In this document: positions 28,734 through 36,531 of the stretch, piece by piece
How the letters are laid out: each line of letters opens with the position of its first letter
How positions within the stretch are numbered: position 1 is the stretch's first letter
NCBI GenBank assembly: GCA_020060765.1
Contig: JAGUZQ010000058.1
Coordinates: 28,382 to 92,381 of the forward strand
Length of the DNA stretch: 64,000 bases
Reading direction: 5' to 3'
DNA from: Planctomycetota bacterium
GTDB lineage: Bacteria; Planctomycetota; SZUA-567
The notes under the pieces: generated by a model
Told to the model about the DNA's origin: nothing
The model's database searches: none
Seen by the model: the letters and a program-made list of their open reading frames with translations, nothing else
Made by a program: the position numbers and the translations under genes

Positions 28734-29819
28734 TCAGACACTTTCCCCGGTCGGATAGACCTTGGCTTTTTCTTTGCCGGACAATACCCGCAGCACGCCG
28801 TCGCGGAGAGCCGACATTTCCTGTTCATCGGGATAACATTTCACCGGCGCGAGGAAAGACACTCTCTCTTCGATCCAGCGCGCGAACATTTTCGATTTCG
28901 CCATGCCGCCCGCCAACAGGATGCCGTCTACCTTGCCGTTGACAGCGGCGGACAAGGCACAGATGTGTTTGGCGATATTATATGCCATGGCTTCGTAAAC
29001 CAGTTTCGCGTTGGCGTCACCGTTGTCGATCATTTTTTCGACTTCGCGCGCGTCGGTGGTGCCGAGGTGATCCTTCAGGCCAGCTTCGCGGCACAGCGCC
29101 ATACGCAGGGCGCTGGCGTTCAGGCCGCTGTTGAGGGTGAATTTCGCCAGATCGTCGGCGCGCAACGCCCCGCATCTTTCCGGCGAAAACGGCCCCTCGC
29201 CGTTGGCGTCGACCGAATCCACCATGCGTCCTTGTTTGTGGATGGCGATGGAACACCCGCCGCCGAGTTGCACGGTGATGAGATTCATTTCTTCATAAGG
29301 CCTGCCAAGTTCTTTGGCGTAAAGCCGGGCGACGGCGCGGAGGTTGAGCGCGTGAATCAGGCTTTTGCGCGGAAGATTTTTACAGCCGCTGATGCGGGAG
29401 ATGTCTTCGTATTCGTCAGTCGAAACCGGATCGACGATAAACGCGGGAATGCCAGCTTCGCGCGCGAGGTCGTCGGCGATCACGCAGGCGATGCGCGAGA
29501 CGTGCTGAATGAAATCAGTTCCCTTCGCGTCGGCGAGCAGCGCGTCGTTGATTTGATAGACGCCGCCGGAAACCGGGCGTAACGGACCGCCGCGCGCGGC
29601 TATCGCGTCAAGAGCGGAAACTTCCCTGCCGCATTCGTGGAGAAAATCACGGACATGTTTTTCGCGCAACGGAATCTGGTCGTTCATGGTTTCACAGCGC
29701 GCCAACTCAGCGGCTTCACAGGCCAGATATTTTTCCGCCAGACAGGTTTCGCCCTGAAACAGCGCGACCCGCGTGGAAGTGGAACCGGGATTGATTACCA
29801 GAACTGTCGCGGCGGTCAC
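28734..29819 (-). CDS. buk: Butyrate kinase (acetate/butyrate kinase family)
   Basis: 361 residues from a GTG at 29819 with AGGAAAGG upstream. The ASKHA-fold motifs are LVINPGSTSTRVALF at the N-terminus, LITVQLGGGCSIAIH for nucleotide binding, GEGPFSPERCGALR, and LLAGGMAKSK near the end. The length and the SPERCG stretch indicate Buk rather than acetate kinase. It makes ATP and a carboxylic acid from acyl-phosphate. First gene of the operon, with a promoter at 29863-29891. Confidence 0.94.
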   Translation of the reverse strand: MTAATVLVINPGSTSTRVALFQGETCLAEKYLACEAAELARCETMNDQIPLREKHVRDFLHECGREVSALDAIAARGGPLRPVSGGVYQINDALLADAKGTDFIQHVSRIACVIADDLAREAGIPAFIVDPVSTDEYEDISRISGCKNLPRKSLIHALNLRAVARLYAKELGRPYEEMNLITVQLGGGCSIAIHKQGRMVDSVDANGEGPFSPERCGALRADDLAKFTLNSGLNASALRMALCREAGLKDHLGTTDAREVEKMIDNGDANAKLVYEAMAYNIAKHICALSAAVNGKVDGILLAGGMAKSKMFARWIEERVSFLAPVKCYPDEQEMSALRDGVLRVLSGKEKAKVYPTGESV

Positions 29820-29862
29820 GGGTTAGCCCTTTCCTGTTTCGAAGTTAAACGGTTATTCCGTT

Positions 29863-29891
29863 ATTGTGCGGCGCGGATCAGGTTTTGTCAA
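29863..29891 (-). promoter_or_regulatory. Promoter of the buk-ptb-iorAB operon
   Basis: Minus strand: -35 TTGACA (29891-29886), 17-nt spacer, -10 CACAAT (29868-29863). The leader before the buk GTG is about 37 nt. Confidence 0.7.
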
Positions 29892-30137
29892 TGGTTTGTT
29901 TGTAAATATTCGAAATATGCCAACATTGGTTTGCTTAATCACTATAATACCGTAGAATATTCTTTAAAAACAAGGTATTGGAGATAATCAGGTATTGCCT
30001 CCCTGTTGGCGCAACCGGTAATAATATTAAAACAGGCAGCAAAAGATTTATTTGCGTAAATATATTTACAGCAAGATGTTGCGCGCAAACGAATCCACTT
30101 GTATCGGAAAGCGGCGAAAATCCTCCGGGTTTTCGGG

Positions 30138-30166
30138 TTGACACGAGCCTGTAACCTGATTATAAC
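30138..30166 (+). promoter_or_regulatory. Promoter of the HEAT protein/parB genes
   Basis: TTGACA (30138-30143), exactly 17 nt, TATAAC (30161-30166). The predicted start near 30173 is only about 7 nt before the ATG at 30180. The rest of the 360-bp divergent gap (29892-30137) is A/T-rich and shows no gene. Confidence 0.75.
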
Positions 30167-30179
30167 TCGCAGCACGATA

Positions 30180-31880
30180 ATGCGCAAAAGCATTGTGTTG
30201 CAAAGAGATAGCTATTTTTATCATTGGGCGAAAAGTTTATCGGCGGGTCGGAAAGTGAATGCAACGCTGAAGTCTATCTGCGCCTTGCTCCGGCAGGGAG
30301 ACCAGGAACTGAAAAAAGCCGCCATCCAGGTGCTGGGCGCGATCCACGCACGCGACCCCGGCGTGCATAAAGCCTTGGGCGAATTGCTGATAGTCGAAGA
30401 CGACCCCGCTGTTTTCGTGGCGCTGCTGGAAACTATCGAACAGAATCCGCACGAACAGGCTTTGCGCTTTCTCTTGAAAGTTATCGAACGCAATACAGAT
30501 TATCAGGAACGCATTCTCAATGCCGTCTCCAGAATTGGCGGCAAAGCCGTCGTCGAACTCAAGCGGCATTACGAGCGCGTGCCTTCGCCGACGAAATGCG
30601 AAATCGTCAAGGTCTTGCCTAAAATCCGCACCAGCCCGGCGCATGCGTTTCTGGTCGATTCGTTTTTCGAGCAGGATCACGAAATCGTCCGCTCCGGGGT
30701 GCACGCCCTGCGCGAGGAAATTTCCGGCTACGATATCAAGGAGCGCACCGATCTTTATAACCGGCTGATCGTGGCGCTGAAAGACCGGCGTCTGGTGAAA
30801 AACGACGCCGCGCTTTCGGCGGTGATTATCGCCTTGGGCATTCTCGCCGACATCCGCTGCAAGAGCAAGCTGCTGCCGCTGGCGGTGGAGGAGCATTCCC
30901 CCCAGATCCGGCGACACGCGTTGATGAGTCTGGCGCGAATGGAGTTTGTCGGCGACAAGCACGGCGACGTGTTCGACGCCCTGCTGCCGCTTTTGAACAA
31001 CGACGATTACGAAGGCTTTGTCCGGCACGTGGTGCAGGTGCTGTTCAAGATCAAGCCGCGCCGCTCCGACAACGGCAAGATTCAGGATCTGCTTACTAAC
31101 CGTCATTCCGGCGTGCAGGTTTATGCCATCCAGGCTCTTAGCCAACTCAATTCCATTACCAACGCGGAAAAGGTGCTTTCTTTCCTGGGGCATCCCGACC
31201 CGCGGTTGCGCGAGGCGGCGGGGACGGCGCTCCGGGGCATGTCCTCGGCGGTGGAAATCGTGCTCCGGCATCTGGAGACTGAGGAAAACCGCGCGCGCGC
31301 CTTCGAGATGGTGAAGATCCTCGAAAGCCACGGCAACAAGATCAAACCTGACCGCGCCCGGATCATGGTCAAGAAAATGTTGTCTCTCTACGAAAAGAAC
31401 GACGAGAGATACCAGCTTTACCGCACGGCTTTGCGTCATCTGCGCGGAGAGGTGATGCAGGCGGAACTGCTGAAGCTCGCGGAAAAGGCGGGCAAGCAGA
31501 AAGAGTGGGTCAAGGTGCGGGATTATCTGAAGCTGCTCGACCACACCGAACTGTTGTCGGCAGATATCAGGCTCGAATTGACTATCGCCAAGCTCAAGAC
31601 CAGCAAGAAGGATCGCAGCCGCACCTTCCGCCAGTCCGACTATTGCCTGGAACACATCGCCTTCCTGCTCCGGGAAGACCCCAAGGGCTTCCGAAAGAAA
31701 TTCCTTGCGGAAAAGGTTCTCGATGCGGAAGATTATCTCTACGTGGGCTTCCACTTCGCCGAACGGCTGAACGAGGAACGCAGGTTCGGCGCCGATATTC
31801 TGCGTCACGTCAAAAAGAAGTGGCCCCGCGCCAAGGCCGCCGGGATCGCGGCGCAGAAACTCAAACTCGAAGGCCACTGA
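30180..31880 (+). CDS. HEAT-repeat protein upstream of parB
   Basis: 566 residues if the ATG at 30180 is used. This choice follows from the promoter, whose start point lies after all earlier in-frame starts; the message would be almost leaderless and no ribosome binding site is visible. The protein is a solenoid of about 30-40 residue helical pairs, for example KKAAIQVLGAIHARDPGVHKAL and RRHALMSLARMEF, with a different helical C-terminus (about 430-566) rich in Lys and Glu. No catalytic motif or membrane helix. HEAT solenoids are protein-binding scaffolds. It precedes parB by 24 nt and so may be cotranscribed; a link to chromosome segregation is only suggested by that. Confidence 0.75.
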   Translation: MRKSIVLQRDSYFYHWAKSLSAGRKVNATLKSICALLRQGDQELKKAAIQVLGAIHARDPGVHKALGELLIVEDDPAVFVALLETIEQNPHEQALRFLLKVIERNTDYQERILNAVSRIGGKAVVELKRHYERVPSPTKCEIVKVLPKIRTSPAHAFLVDSFFEQDHEIVRSGVHALREEISGYDIKERTDLYNRLIVALKDRRLVKNDAALSAVIIALGILADIRCKSKLLPLAVEEHSPQIRRHALMSLARMEFVGDKHGDVFDALLPLLNNDDYEGFVRHVVQVLFKIKPRRSDNGKIQDLLTNRHSGVQVYAIQALSQLNSITNAEKVLSFLGHPDPRLREAAGTALRGMSSAVEIVLRHLETEENRARAFEMVKILESHGNKIKPDRARIMVKKMLSLYEKNDERYQLYRTALRHLRGEVMQAELLKLAEKAGKQKEWVKVRDYLKLLDHTELLSADIRLELTIAKLKTSKKDRSRTFRQSDYCLEHIAFLLREDPKGFRKKFLAEKVLDAEDYLYVGFHFAERLNEERRFGADILRHVKKKWPRAKAAGIAAQKLKLEGH

Positions 31881-31904
31881 TAATCTTTTCCGGAGAACAC
31901 CCGC

Positions 31905-32801
31905 ATGTCGAAACGCGCGCTCGGACGAGGGCTCGGCGCTCTCATTTCCAAACCTAAACCCTCTGCTTCCATTGCCGCCGAAACCAGCGGGGAGACCGGC
32001 ACATCCGGCGGCGTGCTGAAGCTGGCGGTAAACCTGATCGACCCCTCTCCCTGGCAGCCGCGTACCGTTTTCAACGAAGAACACCTGCACGACCTGGCCG
32101 ATTCCATCAAGGCGCAGGGGTTGATCCAGCCCGTGGTCGTCCGCGAACACGGCAGCAGGTATCACCTCGTCGCGGGCGAACGCCGCTGGCGCGCGGTGCA
32201 GATTCTGGAGTGGACGGAAATTCCGGCAGTCGTGATGGAGACTTCCGACGCGAAGATGCGCGAACTGGCGCTGGTGGAAAACCTCCAACGCGAAGACCTG
32301 AACCCGATGGAAAACGCCTACGCCTACCAGGCGCTGGCGGAGGAGTCGGCGTTGACCCACGAGCAGATCGCAGTCCGGCTGGGCGTCAGCCGCGCGCGGA
32401 TCACCAATACTCTCCGCCTGCTGGATCTGCCGGAAGAAGTCAAACAGTTGGTGGGAGGCGGGGAAATTTCCGCCGGGCACGGGCGCGCGATTCTGTCGCT
32501 GCCCGACGCCTTCAGCCAGATCAGGCTGGCGCAGAAAGTTGTGAAGGAAGGCTTGAGCGTACGCGAGGTGGAAAGCCTTGTCTCGGTCAAGCCGTCGCGC
32601 GCCAAAGCTCGGGAAACGGCGTTCCCCCGGACAGGCGATGTCCATTCCGCCAGTATCGAACAACGCTTGCGCGATCATCTCGGCACCAAGGTGCTGGTCA
32701 ACGACAAACGGGGCAAGGGCACGATCACGATCGAATATTATTCCGCCAGCGACGTTGCCCGCATCATGGAAAAGCTGGGGTTGACCGAAGACCTTTCCTG
32801 A
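31905..32801 (+). CDS. parB: Chromosome partitioning protein ParB
   Basis: 298 residues with GGAG before the ATG. The N-terminus SKRALGRGLGALIS is typical of chromosomal ParB. The CTPase/ParB domain has QPRTVFNEEHLHDLADSIK, GLIQPVVVREHG and box II LVAGERRWRAVQ. The HTH reads THEQIAVRLGVSRARITNTL, and the C-terminal dimerisation region includes GTKVLVNDKRGKGTITIEY. ParB loads on parS sites and spreads as a CTP-dependent clamp. A perfect parS is at 57886-57901 in this window. No parA is adjacent. Confidence 0.96.
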   Translation: MSKRALGRGLGALISKPKPSASIAAETSGETGTSGGVLKLAVNLIDPSPWQPRTVFNEEHLHDLADSIKAQGLIQPVVVREHGSRYHLVAGERRWRAVQILEWTEIPAVVMETSDAKMRELALVENLQREDLNPMENAYAYQALAEESALTHEQIAVRLGVSRARITNTLRLLDLPEEVKQLVGGGEISAGHGRAILSLPDAFSQIRLAQKVVKEGLSVREVESLVSVKPSRAKARETAFPRTGDVHSASIEQRLRDHLGTKVLVNDKRGKGTITIEYYSASDVARIMEKLGLTEDLS

Positions 32802-32834
32802 GCGCGAACTTCTCCGGGCAGAGAGGGATATGTG

Positions 32835-33515
32835 ATGAAGCGAATTCACGTCTGCGTACTGGCGGTGTTGTTCCCGGTTGTCTGCTGGGGGATTTACCAG
32901 GGGCTGCTGTCGTACAAGAACGATGTCAGGCTCGAACCCGCGCCGGTCAAGCCGGTCACCGCTCCTCTCGCGCCGGTCGTGACCGACAAAACCGTTTCGC
33001 CAGTCGCGCTGGAACCGGAAACCGCGCCCCAGCGGGTCTGGGCAGAGAAAATAGCAAATCCCTGGATTGGGAATTTTTACAAACTGGACAACAACCTGTA
33101 CCGCGGCGCGCAGCCTTCAGGCGCGGGAATGCGCGAATTGCAGCGATTGGGAATCAGGACGGTAATTAACCTGCGCAGCCTGCATTCCGACCGCGACGAA
33201 GCGGCGGGAACAAATATCAGGATGGAGCACATCCGCATGACGGCGCTCGACCTGGACGAGGAGGACGTGGTCAAGTTTCTGAAAATTGTCTCGAAAAAAA
33301 CGGATGGTCCATTTTTCGTGCATTGCCAGCACGGCTCCGACCGGACGGGATCGATGTGCGCGATGTACCGAATAATCGCCCAGGGCTGGAGCCGCGAGGA
33401 GGCGCTGAAGGAAATGACCGAAGGCGGTTTCGGCTTTCACGAAATATGGCGCAAGACGCTGATTCCCGATCTGGTGAAACTGGATCTGGATAGTATCAGA
33501 AAGCAAGTCCGCTGA
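32835..33515 (+). CDS. Membrane-anchored or exported tyrosine/dual-specificity phosphatase
   Basis: 226 residues from the ATG at 32835 (a GTG directly before it is an alternative). An N-terminal hydrophobic segment (about 5-25) is a signal anchor or signal peptide, followed by a Pro/Val-rich linker to about 70. The phosphatase domain has NNLYRGAQPSGAGMRELQRLGIRTVINLR and the catalytic loop VHCQHGSDRTG with nucleophile Cys164 and Arg170, matching HCX5R. The general acid is probably one of the Asp residues in ALDLDEEDV. Similar exported phosphatases act on phosphoinositides, phosphotyrosine or lipid phosphates. It lies 33 nt after parB and converges on the glycosyltransferase gene. Confidence 0.88.
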   Translation: MKRIHVCVLAVLFPVVCWGIYQGLLSYKNDVRLEPAPVKPVTAPLAPVVTDKTVSPVALEPETAPQRVWAEKIANPWIGNFYKLDNNLYRGAQPSGAGMRELQRLGIRTVINLRSLHSDRDEAAGTNIRMEHIRMTALDLDEEDVVKFLKIVSKKTDGPFFVHCQHGSDRTGSMCAMYRIIAQGWSREEALKEMTEGGFGFHEIWRKTLIPDLVKLDLDSIRKQVR

Positions 33516-33524
33516 AAATTCAAG

Positions 33525-34709
33525 CTATGACTGCCTGCCGGTTTCGGTTGCGGCTAGTACGGCGGAGCAGTGTTCTTTCCACGAATTATGCGAGAAAACT
33601 TTTTCCCTGCCTCTTATTCCGGTATCCAGCACCATTTTTTTCTGCGTTGCAAGCCGGGCGACTTTTTCCACCATCAAGTCGAATCTGGCGGCGGGGACGA
33701 AAAAGCCGGTTTCGTCTTCGTCGATAATTTCACCGGAAGCGGTACGCACCAGCGGCGGCGAAGACTTGAACGCCAGCGGCGGACAACCGCAGGCCATCGT
33801 CTCCAGCAGCACCTGTCCGAACGATTCGTACCATGAGGGCAAAAGCATAAGATCCGCCGCCGCATACCATTTTTCGGGAGTGTTGGTTTTGCCGGGGAAA
33901 AGGATATCGTTTCTGCCGCCGGCCGCCGCTTCCGCCTGTTTGCGCAATTCGCCGTCGCCGACGCAAACCAACTTGACGCCATGTTCGCCTTTAACCTGGG
34001 AAAAACTTTCCACCAGCGGCAGAACGCCCTTTTCAGAGCCGAAACGCCCCAGGTAAAGCGCAACAAAATCGTCTTTTCCGATGCCGTACTCTTTTCGTAT
34101 CAGCGCGCGTTTTTCAACACAAGGCTTGAAGCGCAAGAAATCTACTCCGGGCGGGATGATTTCCGCCCGGATGCCGTCGCCGTGCAACTCCCGAACCTGT
34201 TCCAGCATGTTTCGGGAAAACAGAATATTGGCCGACGAGTTTTTGAACGCGAACCGTTCCACCGTTTTCATCTGCCACGTCCACCACCAGTTGAAGAGCT
34301 TTCCCTTGAAAGTGTAAGCCGTGGCCTGCTGGTGACTGATGCCGGGCGAGATGAATACATGTCTGGCTGCCGGTTTCGCCAGGCAGACCGCCGAGGCGAT
34401 TTCCGCCAGCCTGGTCACGATCAAGTCCGGCTTCTCCGCGCCGATTGCGGTTTCCAATATCCGCGCCAGCCTCTTGCGCAAGGCAAACGGCCTGAAAGGA
34501 ATATCCCCTTTCCCGAGGCGCGGCCAGGCGATATATTTCACCCGCACGCCGGAGTCGTTGACGTGGTCGGCGCCGTCGCTCCACTGCCGGGCAAGCACGA
34601 CGCAATCGTGTCCCTGCCGGACGAATTCGGCGGTTGCCTCCCGCAAATAGTTTTCCACGCCGCCATAATGGTTCTGGTCGAAGGCGTTAGCGACAAACAG
34701 CAATTTCAT
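33525..34709 (-). CDS. Glycosyltransferase family 4 protein
   Basis: 394 residues from the ATG at 34709, which has GAGGAG upstream; a much longer frame reaching 34847 lacks support. GT-B fold: N-terminal MKLLFVANAFDQNHYGGVENYL acceptor domain, ISPGISHQQ, then the donor domain with LYLGRFGSEKGVLPLVE, LVCVGDGELRKQAEAA and the EX7E-type motif LLPSWYESFGQVLLETMACG. It probably adds a sugar to a surface polysaccharide or lipid; donor and acceptor are unknown. It stands alone, divergent from the diguanylate cyclase. Confidence 0.9.
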   Translation of the reverse strand: MKLLFVANAFDQNHYGGVENYLREATAEFVRQGHDCVVLARQWSDGADHVNDSGVRVKYIAWPRLGKGDIPFRPFALRKRLARILETAIGAEKPDLIVTRLAEIASAVCLAKPAARHVFISPGISHQQATAYTFKGKLFNWWWTWQMKTVERFAFKNSSANILFSRNMLEQVRELHGDGIRAEIIPPGVDFLRFKPCVEKRALIRKEYGIGKDDFVALYLGRFGSEKGVLPLVESFSQVKGEHGVKLVCVGDGELRKQAEAAAGGRNDILFPGKTNTPEKWYAAADLMLLPSWYESFGQVLLETMACGCPPLAFKSSPPLVRTASGEIIDEDETGFFVPAARFDLMVEKVARLATQKKMVLDTGIRGREKVFSHNSWKEHCSAVLAATETGRQS

Positions 34710-34808
34710 AAGCGCTCTCCTCAGGCAAGACCAAGCTGACCTGACAAGTGCCATTGTCTTTTCCCGTCCGGCAATGTCAACCATTTCATGGCGGTATTTG
34801 CGAACTCG

Positions 34809-34837
34809 TTGACATAGGCGCGGCAGCCTGATATCAT
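34809..34837 (+). promoter_or_regulatory. Promoter of the diguanylate cyclase gene
   Basis: TTGACA (34809-34814), 17-nt spacer, TATCAT (34832-34837). Predicted start near 34844, about 43 nt before the ATG. Confidence 0.75.
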
Positions 34838-34886
34838 TTTCGACCATAGTTGACCGCTTAACGCTGTGTTTTCAACCGGGAAAACG

Positions 34887-36449
34887 ATGAAAGATATTCT
34901 GCTGCAGGGCATGAGCCTGGTGCTGGCGCTGGCCACTTTGCTGGTCGCGGGCGATCTTGCGTTCAAGCCGGAAACGCCGGAGGCACCCGATATCAGGGCA
35001 GTGGCAGCGGCGTTGGCGTCGGCGTCGGCGCTGGGGGTGCTGCTGTTTCAGTATCTGTATTTTTCCGGACTGGCGCGCGTGAACCGTTATCGCGACGCGG
35101 CCGGGGAGTTGCAGGAGGAAACCGCCAGCCTGCGCTCGCAGGTGAAGATGCTGGAGCAGGATCGGCGGTTTCTCCGGCAGCAGGTGGAAAGCCTCAGCGC
35201 CCATCGCGAATTGTCGCGTGCGGCTTCTGCCAACACTTCTTTCGAGGATCTGCTGGACGAACTTGCGGGCGTGGTGCACGACACCGCCGGAGCGGAATCC
35301 CTTTCGATTTTCCTGAACGATTCCGGCGGCTCCTTTTTTCCGAAAGCGGTTTACCGCGTTTCCGATGCGACCGAGCTATACCTTTCCTTTTCCGAAACCG
35401 GATCTCTCACGTTGGGCAGGGAATTGGAAGACGGGGAAACGTTGGACGGGGAACTGCTTTCCGCCAAGCGCATCAGCGTCACTCCGCGCGGCGAGCAGAT
35501 CATCATCGGCGGCGCGCTGTATTACCGCAATTCCGAAATAGGCACGGTTAAGTTTACTCATTACAACCTCGACCAGGAGCAGGCGTCTTCCGGAGACATC
35601 GTCCGCGCGCTGCTGGCGGGGGAGTTCGGCCACGTGCGGCTGGACGCGCAGAACATCAAGGAGGCGAGGGAAAACCGCAAGCCTCTGCGTTACGACAACA
35701 AGGCGAAATTGGCGGAGTTGGCGTGTCCCCTGGTCGCCGACGAGGAAATTCTCGGCGTGGTCAAAGTCTGGTTCGACTGCCGCGGCGACGAGGATCGTGA
35801 GCGCACCCTGTCCGAACGTCAGCGTCTCCTCAGGGATTCGGCCACCCACATCGCCCGGGCTCTCCGCAGCGAGCGCATCTACGAGCAGGCGATCAAGGAC
35901 GGCCTGACTGGCCTCTTCAACAAGCGCCACATGGTCAGCCAGATGGAAAACTATTTCACTCTCGCCGCGCGCCACGGCACCCACCTGTCCATGATCCTGC
36001 TGGATATCGACCACTTCAAGAAAGTCAACGACACCTACGGCCATCTCACCGGCGATATCATTCTGCGAGAAGTAAGCGCAATCATGCGCGAAAACATCCG
36101 CTCCTGTGATTTGGCGTGCCGCTACGGCGGGGAGGAACTGGCGGTGATTCTGCCCGAGGGCAGCCTGACCGGCACCAGGGATCTGGCCGAGCGCCTGCGG
36201 AAAAAAATCGAGGAGTCCTCCTTCACCGGCGAGAAAGGCGAAACCGTCAAGGTCACCGCCAGTCTGGGCGTGGCTGATTTCGACCCCGCCATGCGCCGGA
36301 TCGAGGATCTCATCGCGCGGGTGGATGCGGTGCTGTACGAGGCGAAGGAAGGCGGGCGTAATAGGGTAATCGCCTGGGAAAACCGGAAGCCGCTGTTGAA
36401 AAAAACCGACAGCGCCAGGGTCAGCAAGCGCGCGATGGGGAAATCCTGA
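34887..36449 (+). CDS. Diguanylate cyclase with GAF-like sensor domain
   Basis: 520 residues from the ATG at 34887. Two N-terminal transmembrane helices (about 5-25 and 45-62) are followed by a coiled coil (about 70-110), a GAF-like domain (about 115-340), and a GGDEF domain from about 350. The active site is RYGGEELAVILPEG, a catalytically competent GGEEL. The inhibitory I-site RSCD lies five residues before it, so product feedback is expected. The substrate and metal loop DGLTGLFNKRH and LDIDHFKKVNDTYGH are intact. It should make c-di-GMP in response to a cytoplasmic ligand bound by the GAF domain. Confidence 0.94.
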   Translation: MKDILLQGMSLVLALATLLVAGDLAFKPETPEAPDIRAVAAALASASALGVLLFQYLYFSGLARVNRYRDAAGELQEETASLRSQVKMLEQDRRFLRQQVESLSAHRELSRAASANTSFEDLLDELAGVVHDTAGAESLSIFLNDSGGSFFPKAVYRVSDATELYLSFSETGSLTLGRELEDGETLDGELLSAKRISVTPRGEQIIIGGALYYRNSEIGTVKFTHYNLDQEQASSGDIVRALLAGEFGHVRLDAQNIKEARENRKPLRYDNKAKLAELACPLVADEEILGVVKVWFDCRGDEDRERTLSERQRLLRDSATHIARALRSERIYEQAIKDGLTGLFNKRHMVSQMENYFTLAARHGTHLSMILLDIDHFKKVNDTYGHLTGDIILREVSAIMRENIRSCDLACRYGGEELAVILPEGSLTGTRDLAERLRKKIEESSFTGEKGETVKVTASLGVADFDPAMRRIEDLIARVDAVLYEAKEGGRNRVIAWENRKPLLKKTDSARVSKRAMGKS

Positions 36450-36462
36450 GGCACGCAACACT

Positions 36463-36530
36463 GTTCAGTTAAGGAAAAATCGTTCGGTTCAATAATTCAA
36501 CTTACGAACGTCATTCTCGCGGGGCGTAAA
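36463..36530. repeat. Copy B (half) of the CAATACGG element
   Basis: TTCAGTTAAGGAAAAAT matches one end of the family; about 30 nt later ACTTACGAACGTCATTC matches the internal arm (compare the inverse ATTCGTAAGTTTAG in copy E). The second half is missing. The GGGGCG at its end serves as the only visible ribosome binding site of the BatA-like gene. Confidence 0.65.
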
Positions 36531-36531
36531 A

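Noticed and set aside
30237..32849. 870-residue open frame on the minus strand opposite the HEAT and parB genes
   Set aside because: It is antisense to two well-supported genes, has no family resemblance, and arises from high GC content at third codon positions.
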